Positions 9,891-20,431 of a stretch of 64,000 nt of DNA are shown here, one piece after another (the first letter of the stretch is position 1; each line of letters begins with the position of its first letter). The position numbers were made by a program, and so were the translations under genes. This DNA comes from Nannochloris sp. 'desiccata' (taxonomy: Eukaryota; Chlorophyta; Trebouxiophyceae; Chlorellales; Chlorellaceae), in contig JAGTXX020000017.1 in assembly GCA_019044685.2 (NCBI GenBank), positions 186,001 to 250,000 of the forward strand. Direction: 5' to 3'. The notes under the pieces are model-generated. The model ran no database searches, was not told the origin of the DNA, and saw nothing but the letters and a program-made list of their open reading frames with translations.

Positions 9891-10055
9891 TTTACTTATT
9901 ATCAACTTGCTGGAAGCGCTAGTTGATTAATTAAGGTAAATATACTAATATGTTTTTGCAATTGATAATTGCGGAATGTGATGAGGTCTTTTTCTAACCG
10001 TGCACACGTGTAGTCTGTCTAGCTGGTATCCTATAATTGATATCAGATATATTGC
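9885..10055 (-). repeat. Inverted copy of the 5' leader of the 612-aa gene
   Basis: The reverse complement closely matches 11440-11604, upstream of the first coding exon of the 612-aa gene. Shared blocks include the run around GATGAGGTCTTTTTCT and the CAACTTGCTGGAAGCGC segment. It is continuous with the antisense gene fragment, so the whole unit 9044-10055 is one rearranged, internally deleted copy that retains possible promoter or leader sequence. Confidence 0.75.
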
Positions 10056-10448
10056 AAATCACAAAATTAATGGGCTGGGCTGGAGTGCAGTGTTTTTTTA
10101 AAGGATTTGGGCCCGCATTTTTTCCCGGATTTTTTTAGTCCCAGGCCATTTTTTCGGCATTTTCTCCAAATGCGGATATTTCGGGATTTTTTTCCTTGAA
10201 AGAGATGCTATTCCTGAGCAGTATAAGCTGTTCATAGTTAAAAACATGGGCGAAATTTTCCATTGCATGTGAAAAATTAAAGGACCTGGACTGCTTCACC
10301 GCCCACCGCCTCTTTAAACTTGCTGCTGTTGTCCTGGTGGGCGATAACCATGATATTAGTGCGCAAATAACCGTTTATAAACAATTATTGATTAATTTAG
10401 GTTGTGAAATGGCAACAAATCTCCGGGATATTTATTACTGTGAATTGT
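10056..10448. other. AT-rich non-coding stretch
   Basis: Contains several short runs resembling GGATTTTTTT and CGGGATTTTTTT, possibly degenerate repeat sequence. No protein, RNA gene or mobile-element end recognised. Confidence 0.4.
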
Positions 10449-10636
10449 GTTTTAGTTTTCCTGCCCTTTTCCGCCGTTTGCGCTGGTTTTGTTTATTAGT
10501 ATTCTCTCCTTCCTCAGGAAGGCTTCCTGCTTTTTTGTTTTAATACTTTCCTCCCTTTTTCTTTGGTGCATATTATAATTATAAATCAAGGGAGATATAA
10601 AGGCAGATAGTCTTACTTTGATAGTTTTACTTTGGT
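10449..10636. repeat. 188-bp direct repeat, right copy
   Basis: Partner of 8240-8427 in the same orientation. The pair bounds the rearranged copies of the 612-aa gene, so unequal exchange between them could delete or amplify the 2.2-kb block. Confidence 0.8.
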
Positions 10637-11721
10637 GAATCAATCAATTGACAACAATTCACTTTTGGCATTGGCTGCGGGCCAAAACTTGCTCCCAAAG
10701 TTGATGGTTTCGTCTCCTGGCATGATGTCAACACACCTGCGTGAATAAATGGGGTGCAGAGCCTACGAAAACGAAGTAAATTGCGAGAATTAACTTTGAT
10801 CAACTTTTCAATTGGATTTCACTCCAATTGAAGAGCAGACCTTCCCCTCTTCATACCAAAATTTTCTAGTGACCCACCTTGCCTAGAAGTTGAAAATAGA
10901 GACGCCTGGACCCAGATCCATTTTTAAATCTAGGTTTAATTCCAATTCTGGGCGCCCAAATCAAAATCTCTTTGGTTACTTCATGGATTCGCTCAAAATT
11001 GCTAACTAATCAGAGAAACCAAGCAGCACCCGTCAAAGAAATCTGTTTCTCCTTCGCTGCTTTGATATAGTTAAAAGAACATATGCATCTGCTATCTGTG
11101 GGGCAAATGCAGCGCCTGGGGCTGGACTTTCAGCTGGTGAAAGTGATCCCGCCACTGCCACCGCCGCTGCCACCGCCACCGCCAACTTGGTTTCCGTTTA
11201 ACTTTCTTCTTAAAAGAAACTGTTATTTAAGCTGCATCATTTGAATGAGTAGAAAGACGTATCTTGACAATGAATAACGGCCCGGAACAGCTTGGTGGGG
11301 TTCACCTTTAAAATTATTCAGCCGAGGTACAGCTCCAACTTGAAGGAGGTACACCTTGGGCTCTGTCCAGAGGTGGTGTCACAGATTCAAAATCACCAAC
11401 ACTCCCGGCCATCCCAATCATCAAATTTATTGTTTATTATTTGCAATATATTTGATATCCATTATAGGATACCACCGAGACAGATTTCACGCGTGCACGG
11501 TCAGAAAAAGACCTCATCACATTCCGCATTTATCAATTGCAAAAAATTATTAGTAAAAGTACTTAAATTAATCAACACGCGCTTCCAGCAGGTTGATAAT
11601 AATATAAAGTATTTATTCAATCTCCTCCCAAGGTTGAAGCTTTCTAATAAGCGTTTACAATTTGCAATTTTCTTGCATCTTGTAGAATCTTTAGTTTCAA
11701 CAAATTTGGGGAGCACCCAAT
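10637..11721. other. Upstream region of the 612-aa gene
   Basis: No conserved coding sequence. Holds a short CCGCCACTG-type triplet-rich repeat at about 11150-11190 and, from 11440, the leader segment that is copied in inverted form at 9885-10055. Presumably promoter and 5' UTR of the gene starting at 11722. Confidence 0.4.
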
Positions 11722-13802
11722 ATGGAAAATTCAATCAAATATAAGGTGAGAACAAACTTTGCTGTAATGCATCCATGTTTGACCTGGCATGGAAAACAAA
11801 TTATTTTGAATTATTTTGAAATTTGGTTGCTGCAAATTCTGCAGTTGGCATTTTTCTCCCAATAATTTTGCCTTTATTTGCTTACAATCATATCTTCATG
11901 ACTGTTCAAGATTTCAAGGTCTCTCAAATGTTGTTCAAAATAAAAACTCACTCCTTCCATCCGTTAATTTTCTTGTAATTTCTGCAGCACAAGGTGCAAA
12001 ACCCCTTGGCAACTCCCCAGGGATTCACATCGCTTGAAAACCTATGCTTTGAGTCGGATACAGAAAATTGGCTTCAAGCTTTCGCTTCTCCTGGCGAAGA
12101 ACCTGACCTTGGCGGTGCCGGCGGGGAAGCTCCCGCCATCCCCATGGATGTGGACTTCTTAATAGACGATATCCCCTCTTTAAGTGAAGAACTTGAAAGT
12201 GATTTCTTTGAGAAGGACTACGATGTTATCATGTCCTATTTTGGGGAAGGTTTTCTTAACGAGAACAACAAGCGTCCTCGTTCCGCTGCTGACGCCAAAG
12301 AGAATGGCGGACCAAACACCCCTCCCTCTGCCAAGCGCCACAGGGCTTCGGAGGCATTAGATATTGAAATGGCCGATATGGAGGGTGGAGTGGACACCCC
12401 GGACCCTTACTCTGTTGATTTCGAAGCCTTCGCTGATCGCTATCTTCAAAAACAGAAGACCAAGCATGGCATCCAGGACGACCTGCCTCGAGCCAGCACT
12501 CCCACCGATCTGCTTGAACTGCAGGATCTTTGGACTCAGTTAGATTCTGCTGTGGAACGCTCTGGAAACATCCAGAACAAAAAAAGTAGCGAAAAGGTAG
12601 TCCCTGCTACTTTTGCCGCACCCAGCTCCCAGCCAGTGTCCAGTGCTAGTGCACCTGCTGCTGTAGCCGCTCCCGGCGTTGCAGTCTCTTCTGGCGTAGC
12701 AGCCACCAGTAGCGCCATTGGTAACATTGGGATGTATAATGATTACCCTCGGCGTCAACGCAATGCCGTAGAAAGGTGGGTGGACAGAGTCCCTACCCCG
12801 CCAAAACGCAGGCCTAGTAGGCAGAAGAAGGCCAAGGCTGCTGGTACTGCCATGCCTTCTGCAAGCTCTGATGTTTTGGTGGAGGGGCATATTAGTGCTC
12901 CGACATGGGTAAATGAGGACAATAGACGGTCCAAAGATATTGAATCTATTTTGTCGGCTGTACAGAGGACCCGCAAGCAGCGCAGCGCACGCAACGTGGT
13001 TGCGAATGCCAATCCCACTGCTTCTGAAGGCGGTCCCTTTTTGGTGGAGGAGGGTTTGAGCGATGACAATACCGCGGTATATGTAGATGTAGGCATCAAC
13101 CGCGAGGACAACATCAATTTTGTCTTATCTGCCGCTTTGGAGACCAGGAGATATCGTAAAGGTGCTCCCAGACGCCCTCGCCAATTCTCCGTCGCCCCTG
13201 CTTTAGCAGAGCCAGCAATAGAAACCGCGGTTGTGGACGTTTGCATCTCAGAACAGATTGATTCTGACTCAAACAAGCTATCCGAGAAGCAGCCTGCTAT
13301 TTTTGCCGTTGTGGTAGAGAAGCCTGTGGCTTTAGAAGCTTCCCAGCCGCTTGCAGGTAAGCCAAAGCCGAAAACAATTTCAGCTTGGCATACCGAATTG
13401 GCGAGCGCTTTTCCTGCTGCTGTTGTGGATTTAGAGGAAAAGGTTTTAGACTTTTCTAAAGCTTTTCCAGCATCCGGACCTGGATACTTCACCGCTGAAA
13501 TCATGCGAATGAAGAAAAAGAAGGAAAGGCATACAGCACGGCTCCTCGCAATTCAAGAGCGGCTGAAGTGGGTAGAAGGGGAGCTGATAAGAGATGGGAA
13601 CTCATACGGATGGAAGGGAGGTATTGAACCTGCTGCCGGTAGTAATGAGTTATACCGTGCGATTGCCTTGAAGTTTCTGCGCGACCGACTCAACTACATG
13701 AGGTCACAGGAGTTCAGAAACGGGGCCGACAAGAGTAAAAAGACGGTGAAGAGTGCTTCTGCAAAATCTGCAAAGATAACTAAAAGGAAAAGCAAAAAGT
13801 AA
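11722..13802 (+). CDS. Lineage-specific nuclear-type protein with a YGWK C-terminal domain (612 aa)
   Basis: Exons 11722-11745 (eight codons, MENSIKYK) and 11988-13802, joined in phase 0 by a GTGAGA...TCTGCAG intron of 242 nt. The N-terminal half is acidic (LIDDIPSLSEELESDFF) with a nuclear-localisation-like SAKRHR patch. Next come an Ala/Val-rich linker and basic clusters (PPKRRPSRQKKAKA); the last 25 residues are Lys-rich. Residues 488-582 form a compact charged helical domain with VLDFSK, YFTAE, IQERLKWVEGE, NSYGWKGG and YRAIALKFLRDRL, also found in the 636-aa protein at 20432. I know no named family with this signature. The composition suggests a chromatin or transcription-associated protein, which is inference. 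Truncated copies in inverted orientation lie 2-3.5 kb upstream. Confidence 0.75.
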
Positions 13803-14497
13803 GATCTCTCTCCCTCTTACACATTTACTTTGCTTCTGCCGTCTGCTCGGTTGCACTCTTTGTAGCTTATTTCCTAACCACAAAAATTAATGATCGCTTT
13901 GTGCTTCTGGAGAACATAGCCAAAAAGATTTTGATTTTAAACGCTTTTTTCCTATCCCAAATTTGATTCCTGTCCTTATTTCTCCCTGCTTGGTTTTGAT
14001 TAGTGCCAGGGTTTGCTTTATCCAGATCTTAAAATATGCGAAGCTAAACATAGCTTGTTTAGTTCTTTGTATGTAACATGCACCGCCAAAGCACTGCTCA
14101 CACCGTTATCACTCGTTTGAATGGTTGCATATATATCACCTTTACAGGCCGCAATAAGAACAATTGAAGTGATAGAAATATTAGATACCTGAGATATAAC
14201 TTGACTAAGCAGTCGCAACAGGAGGTCTGGCTTAGCAAACACCTGCCCTAACAAATAACGAGAACAATATCTCCAGCGTCCCAAGAAGAGCTCTGTTATC
14301 TAATCTATTGTTTGATATAGACTTCTCTACAACCTGAAACAGATTCTATACGATTTGAATGCACCCAATAATAGTCTTCAACACAAAAAGGAATTAAAAT
14401 AGAGCATATTTTCGAGCAAAGCAAAATAAAGGTATCGCCTATCAAGTAGAAAACGATCGCTGGCCAGAAAGTGGTTATGCTTTCCAAATTAAAATCT
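13803..14497. other. Intergenic region between convergent genes
   Basis: About 700 nt, AT-rich. Holds the 3' flanks of the 612-aa gene and of the minus-strand acidic gene. No conserved coding or RNA feature seen. Confidence 0.4.
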
Positions 14498-15268
14498 CTA
14501 ACTTTCTAAAGAACTATATTCATCTTCCCCTTGCTGATCAACGTTATCTTCTTCCTCTGTGGTAAGCAAACTTACAGGAAGACTCTTTGCGAGAGACTCC
14601 TCTTCTTCCTTATCGCCTTCACTTTCTTTTTCTTCTTCTTCCTCCTCGTCGCTGCTGCTGCTACTGGCACTACCGCCGCTGCTGGTAGGAATGAGGCTAC
14701 TCTCTTCCTCTGATGTCTCTTTTTCTTGTACCTGCTTCTTTTGTTGCTCCTGGACAAATCCATGCTGATCGTATTCATCACCGGAGAACCCTCCACCTCC
14801 GCAAGAATAAGGATTCAACAAAATATCAGTGTCGTTGCCGGCGGAGGAGCCATTAGGGAGCTTCATATGAAACTTGATTATGATATTTCCACGTTCATCA
14901 AAGCCTGAAGTTTTAAAAATAGTATTTTCCAAGAGTTTTTCAGCCACGGCACTAGGGTATTGTGCCTGATCCAGCACCTTGAGCAAAGTTTTTTCTTTTT
15001 TTGAAATCGCCACTGCTACTTGCCGTGGTGTAGGGGCTAAAGAAAGCTTTTGTTTGGTTTGAGGAGGAAAGTCAGATAGAGAAGACGGCGAGTGAGCACG
15101 AGACCTTTTGCGAGGAGGATAAGACACGGGACAAGGGTCAAATTCAGATTTAACTCGACAGCGATCAGATTGAGCAACAAAGCAATAACCCCCAATTTTG
15201 GTTGTTGGAATGCCCAGTGGGCTGTACCTCAGCGGTACAGATTGACTTTGACTGAGACCAACCTTCAC
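14498..15268 (-). CDS. Hypothetical acidic protein, 5' end uncertain
   Basis: Open frame of 256 residues on the minus strand. The frame has no ATG near its start (the first in-frame candidate is GTG at 15268 and it stays open for about 60 nt more), so an upstream exon probably exists; an AG acceptor just before AAGAACAGT (around 15300) is possible. Visible features: a basic patch (PPRKRSRAHS), a central predicted helical segment (KKEKTLLKVLDQAQYPSAVAE), a conserved-looking FDERGNIIIKFHMKLPNG stretch, and a C-terminal half dominated by Ser and Glu runs. It could be a nuclear protein. Family not recognised. The long frame and non-random composition support a real gene, but the exon set is incomplete. 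Confidence 0.45.
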   Translation of the reverse strand: MKVGLSQSQSVPLRYSPLGIPTTKIGGYCFVAQSDRCRVKSEFDPCPVSYPPRKRSRAHSPSSLSDFPPQTKQKLSLAPTPRQVAVAISKKEKTLLKVLDQAQYPSAVAEKLLENTIFKTSGFDERGNIIIKFHMKLPNGSSAGNDTDILLNPYSCGGGGFSGDEYDQHGFVQEQQKKQVQEKETSEEESSLIPTSSGGSASSSSSDEEEEEEKESEGDKEEEESLAKSLPVSLLTTEEEDNVDQQGEDEYSSLES

Positions 15269-15756
15269 TTGTTTGGCGAAATTATTATTACTGTTCTTCT
15301 GAGCTCTATTGATATTATTTTCTCATCTAGAACTCAGATTAGATCCCTCCACTATTAAATAAGTGCAGGAAATGAAAAGGTAAGAGGGAGTTGGTGGGTG
15401 GGCTGCTTTTTTGGAGACAGCCGCTGCTGGTCTCTAGTCTTTAGAAAAGTATATAATAGAGCTTATATCTTGTTTAGAAGTAGAGAGGAGGTGCAGCTTA
15501 CCCAGCTGCATAGCACTTTCTTTTCTGGGCCTTCCATCTATCAGCTCTGCCAATTTTGCCACGTGGCCGACTTCTTGGACAGATCACATGTGCTGATTCT
15601 AATCCACCTGAATCGCCTCCATTAAAAAAGAAAATAGCCCTTCTTTTGGCGAAAATTGCCTTTTCATATTTCACTGTCTTCGTCTATATCTTCTGCTGTG
15701 CTAAATAGAGCCATATGTATATTTAAGGTATGTTTTTCGATCCTCATGGCGGTGAA

Positions 15757-15906
15757 GTTCGCGGTGAGAATCACGGCCATGGAAAAGGTCTGAGAGCGGG
15801 CATCGCCCGTTTCCGAAGGGTCCGCTGTGTTCCCAGAGGTATTTGATTTATTTAGATCACAAAGATTGAGGATCCCGCCCGTTTCCCAGTTGTTCCCAGA
15901 GTTCTG
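15757..15906 (+). repeat. Dispersed repeat family A, copy 1
   Basis: Shares blocks such as ATCACGGCCATG, AAAAGGTCTGAGAG, GGGCATCGCC and GGGTCCGCTGTGTT with 19792-19955, in the same orientation, over about 150 nt at roughly 80 percent identity by eye. Ends are ragged, with several GTTTCCC words. No coding capacity or termini recognised. Confidence 0.65.
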
Positions 15907-16033
15907 GGCTCGGCCGCTGCCCAGGCTGGCAGACTTGGTCGGATAGAGGGGAAAATACACAAGTGCAAGTAAAAACTGAGAGCGAGAAAAAACAGCAGAC
16001 CAAGAAATAAAACTTACCCTAGAAATCGTTGCT

Positions 16034-16212
16034 GATCAACGCTGGCTATCCCCAATCTATAGTATACCCCTCTCCCCTCAAAAATAAGAATGTCTTTGCA
16101 AAAATTACCTGTATATAGCACGGTGAAAACCAGAAGAATGGTGTCAGTAATTGCATCTAAGAGCAATAGCAAGTGATATTGCCCTCCCAAGAGTCCCTAG
16201 CCAGCGTTGATA
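16034..16212. repeat. Short element with 14-bp inverted ends (MITE-like)
   Basis: ATCAACGCTGGCTA near 16034 is perfectly inverted as TAGCCAGCGTTGAT near 16199, about 180 nt apart, with an AT-rich interior. No clear target-site duplication is seen, so MITE status is only a suggestion. Confidence 0.35.
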
Positions 16213-17107
16213 ATTAATTATTTTAATAGTGTATGTCGGTGGAGCGGAAGAACCACAATCAATTAATTGTTTTTTCGTAAGCTGCAGGGGGAAAAGATTG
16301 CTGGCAGTGTATCTTTAAAAGAAACTAAGAGATGATATGCACGGCTCAGAAGCAAGGTAGACGGTAGACGAGCTTCCAGAGTCCCACGCGCCAGGGCCCG
16401 CCTCGGGCGACGAGCCCGAGGCATTGTATCACCACCAACATAAGAAATTGCATTAATTAGACATCTTTCCCATAATAACAATAGCCATTGTATCTTTAAC
16501 GGTAGTATCAGTCCAGGCGATCTTGATGTCTATTCCAATCCATATTACGCTCATCACCAGGTAGTCCAATGGCAGGTAGACGAGCTTGATTTGCCTTGAT
16601 TGCGTAGAAAGAAGTATTTTTGCAGAAAAACATGGAACTTAGTAATGAGAGGAGATGGGTACTATAAAACCCCCCCAGACCATCCTTTTCCCGAAGAGTC
16701 TAGCAGGGAGCCACCCTTCTAGACTCCTTAGGTCTGTATGTGTGACTAAACTCAAATAGAAAGACATATAATAGAAAAATTGATTGATAAGCGTGGATGG
16801 TGATCGCGACTACCTGCCGAAAGAGCTCCTAGAGATGTCGGAGGGGTCTTGACCTTCTGGGGGCTCGTCAAGAGTCTGCAGTTTGTCCAACTCCGAAGAG
16901 TAGACGTAACCCCCCAGAAATATAGAGATAGAGGGGAAAATACACAAGTGCTCGGAGGGAGACAGAAGACCACGAACCTGTCGTTTCCTGGCAATGATAA
17001 TTTTTATGATGAAAAATAATGGTCAATACCGCAGAGATTATTATGCTTAATAAGATTTTTGTTTGCTAATCAGTTGGATCCTTAGTTTATCCTGATTTCA
17101 TCAAAGA

Positions 17108-19279
17108 ATGTTGCCCCGCTTAAGAGCAAGCGCCAAAAAAACGATTGGAATGTTAGAAAGAAGGGTATCATCTTCAAAGCAAAACCTGAAGCAGGTAAAT
17201 TTGCATTGAGAGATTTTTAAAACACATCTTGAATCTAATATCTATTTTACATCCTTCTCTCAGCAACTAACTACACTGCATCCCATCTTATTATCTCCCA
17301 AACAGACTAATGAAACATCTGGGTTTGTCCGAAACCAACACAAGGCTGAGCTCCCTCCTGACGCCAAAGCTACCCCTGCTGCCACGCCCAAACCTCCATC
17401 GCCGTCAACAATAGGAGCATCTAGCTCTGCTTCTTCTTCTTCTTCTTCTTCCTCCGTTTTCTCCTCTTGGAAATTCCGCCCTTCGTTCTCTAAATATGCA
17501 CTGACCTTGGGGCCTCAGAACCTGAAGGGCATCCCCGGCGTCATCACTGTGTTGGTTGGGCCTTCAAGCTGTGGCAAGTCGGTAAGATCAGCCTTTTTCT
17601 TTTTTGCAAATGTTTGAAGAATTCTCGCAGTTGTCTTGTCGAAGACCTTCTGCTCATTACTCCTGTTGAAAAATGGACTCTCTGCTTTCCATTTGCTACT
17701 TTTCCTTCTATCGTCACTACGGCCATCAGCATTACCGCTAAGAGAATAAAGTAAAGCACCGGCACCTAAATATGCACCCACTTTGCTAGACTCATTAAAA
17801 TACAAGTATTTTCACAGTTTACTATCTTGTCATTCGTTGCAGGAATTTTTGAAGGAGGTGGTTGATCAATTGGGTCTGGGGCAGGATCCTCCTCCGGTCA
17901 TTTTCATCAACAGCCGCCTGGTACAGGTGGATGGGCCAGAAGCGATCTCCAAGGCACTCTGCGAAAAATTCACATCTCAAAATAATCTTTCAAAGCTAGC
18001 CGAATTCCCAGATTTAGTTCAAGGGATTCTTGAACAAGTTTCCATGGTTGCTGGGGTAAAGGCCCAAGTAGGCGACGTCAAGTTTAATTTGGGAGAGTTG
18101 GCAAAGTTGTTTAAGATGGACGAAGGAAATTTAACAAAAACCATCAACAAATTGGAGGTTGTCTTCACAGCAATGAATTCTCTGCCAAGAAAGCCTTTGA
18201 TAGTAATAGGTACGTTGCAAAATTTTTGGTTTTGTTTTCATCGCTTTTGATTCTGTTTTTTCCTTGATTAATTATTTTTTACCTAAATTATTCCACTTGC
18301 AGATGAAGCAAATATGCTCATGGACTGGACGGAGCCGATTCCCTCCCCGCAGTCAGGTTCTTCTCAGCCAAAGCTCCTAAAATTGCTCGCCTTTTTAGTT
18401 GCCATCTCAAAAGAGGCAACCTAGTGCACGTGATCTTGGCCACTTCAGATTATTTTCTGGCTAGCTGGCTAAAAGGAAGTAAGTGTTTAAATTCATATAT
18501 ATACTGCCGTACCATCGAAGTAACTTTGATTCCAATATGCTTTTGCAGAGGGAGTGGCTACGAACAACTTCAGGATCCACGTCCTCGGGGATCTGACGGA
18601 AGAGGAAGCACGGGAATTTGTGTATGGCACTGCTGTGGGTGCTACTATTGATCCTCTCTCTGTCGCTGCTCCTGGGGTTGCTGCTCCTGTGGTAACATGG
18701 CCTGGTATTATCAATGACCCTTCGGAACCGATAGCGGTGCCAGCTGGGGCAGAAGAACAGTGGCAGGCCATTTACGAGCGGTGTGGCGGGAATATTGGAA
18801 TGCTGAAGCAGTGTGTTGGGGCAGCTAGGGAATTGGGAAGTTGGAAAGATGCATTAGATGTTGTTGTTGCAAACTCACGTTCTGCAATTGAACAAGGTTT
18901 CAGCCCAGAAATATTACCAAAGCGCGATGAGCTCCCTGAATGGACTGAAGGTCAATGGGCGACGGTGCTAGAGCGCCTTACCACAGCACCGCATCATTCT
19001 GTGCTTCGGAACGAGCTCGAGAAGGATGTGGGAAATGGAGATGGAAAAACAGGCAAACAAATTATTTTGTCCATGGTCGAGTACAATTTGCTGGCGTTGC
19101 GGCCCTACTCTACTCTGGCACGTGATCTGCCTTTGGAGGTATATGGTGTTGGCGAGAAAGAAGTGATGACGTTGCCATCTCCAAGCCACGTATGGGCTGC
19201 AAAACGAGAACTGCTTGAAAGGAAAATTGATGCTGACAAAGCCAAGAGTAAACCCAAAAAATACTTTGTTCTGTTTTGA
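17108..19279 (+). CDS. P-loop ATPase (archaeal-type ATPase / STAND-like), with apparent 1-nt frameshift
   Basis: Five exons: 17108-17194, 17264-17581, 17843-18209, 18303-18478, 18549-19279, all with GT-AG junctions that keep the frame; about 559 residues if the frameshift is bridged. The basic, Arg-rich start (MLPRLRASAKKT) resembles a mitochondrial or plastid presequence. Walker A is GPSSCGKS near residue 130, at the end of exon 2. Walker B is PLIVIDEAN near 255, its Asp codon split by intron 3. Later motifs are HVILATSDYFLASWL (sensor-1 region) and LGDLTEEEAREFVYG (sensor-2 region). This order matches the Arch_ATPase-type P-loop proteins of algae, plants and oomycetes, whose role is poorly known. 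In exon 4 the frame breaks between SKE and the following Asn-Leu-Val: one G seems missing near 18413-18417, giving ACC TAG. Either a sequencing error or a pseudogene. Confidence 0.7.
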
Positions 19280-20431
19280 TTTGGCGTCAAACTCTTTTTT
19301 GTTACGGCTTGCCCTCTTTGTAGCTCGTGTAGTTATTTAATTCCAAGAACTTCATATAGTTTTACTTTCAATTTCATTTCCTGGCAATTGTTCCATTTAA
19401 AAAAGGATATTAAATAGTACAATTAATTAATTTATTGCCCTTCACTTTTTCCTGCATTGCTGTTCGCTGCAGGGGCCGGTCCGCAGGTGGGCAGGCCCCC
19501 CACTGGGCAGAGAAGGGGCTGGATGGCGGCAGCCCTTCACTTTCTCCAAACTGCTCCGATACCTGATATCAAGGGTGCCAGGTTAAAAAATGAATTAATT
19601 ATTCTGCTGCAGAGAGCGGGCAGAGAGGTTGCAAAGGCGCCAAAGGCTGCCCGAGCAAGGTGTTGCAGATCGGCCTGTGAAGCCAAAGACCCTTCTCTGG
19701 GAGATACATCGCGATATGTATCATATCTCTATCTTCTGGGGTGGCAGATCAAGCCGTAGGGTATTACATAGTTGGAAGTCTGGTCTCGATAATGGCGGTG
19801 AAGATCACGGCCATGAAAAAGGTCTGAGAGGGGGCATCGCCTGTTTCCCAAGGGTCCGCTGTGTTTCCCAGAAGTACTAAAATAACATAGAACAAACTTA
19901 AGGAGGATCCTGCCCGTTTCCCAGAGTTTCCTAGAGTGTTTCCCACTGTTTCCAAACAGCCATCGTGAGTCATGCTGCGCATGATGATGATGCTCCGCTC
20001 CGCCCAGCACGCTCGTGAGATTTGCAATAAAATAAGACTCAAGACGTGTGTTTCAGCCTATCATATCCCTGTAGAATGTCTAAGACTTCAAACTGATTTA
20101 AGAATATTTTTCAGCTCCCAAGAGTAGCCTGCGAGTAAAGCAATTTGCAACTGCAAGCTTTTTAGAACACCAAAGCTCATTAGAAACTGTAGATATAGAA
20201 GACAACGAACAAGAACAGTATTTGCTCTGAGAGCATATTTAAACATATTAAAGTAAGTACATGGCCTTGAAAGTCTGCACGTTGTGCTATTCGCTGCAGA
20301 CTTTTACCCATCGTCGTTTGGCGATCGTTTGCAGCCGAAGACCCATAATATTCCAGCATCAATTTGCTGCTTAACTTTTCACCAACATTCTAACAAATAA
20401 CATACACGATGATAAATCCCCATATTTGCAG
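19280..20431. other. Intergenic region and 5' leader intron of the 636-aa gene
   Basis: Contains repeat family A copy 2 (19792-19955) and no supported gene. A strong donor (GTAAGTAC) at 20253 and a TATTTGCAG acceptor ending at 20431 define a 179-nt 5' UTR intron that ends exactly at the ATG of the next gene. Confidence 0.5.
19792..19955 (+). repeat. Dispersed repeat family A, copy 2
   Basis: Second copy of the repeat at 15757-15906, with an extra run of GTTTCCC-like words at its 3' side. Non-coding as far as I can see. Confidence 0.65.

Larger units (their letters stand above)
15269..17107. other. 1.8-kb repeat-bearing intergenic region
   Basis: No gene supported. Contains one copy of a dispersed repeat (15757-15906), a 14-bp perfect inverted repeat spanning 16034-16212, and a 25-bp exact duplication (15942-15966 and 16927-16951). 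Small open frames here lack conserved features. The region looks like decayed mobile or duplicated DNA between the acidic gene and the ATPase gene. Confidence 0.5.

Noticed and set aside
11292..11744. 150-codon ORF upstream of the 612-aa gene
   Set aside because: Not ATG-initiated as called, composition like non-coding leader, and the true first exon (11722-11745) is in a different frame.
14531..14796. Open frames antisense to the acidic protein gene
   Set aside because: They are shadows of Ser/Glu codon runs, with no independent features.
18345..18421. Short intron in the ATPase gene (GTTCTTCT to CCTAG) that would bypass the frame break
   Set aside because: It would delete the conserved LLKLLAFLVAISK helix and uses weak splice sites; a missing base is simpler. 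Left open for RNA evidence.
19457..19759. 100-codon ORF before the 636-aa gene
   Set aside because: No ATG start, biased composition and overlap with repetitive sequence; no recognisable domain.
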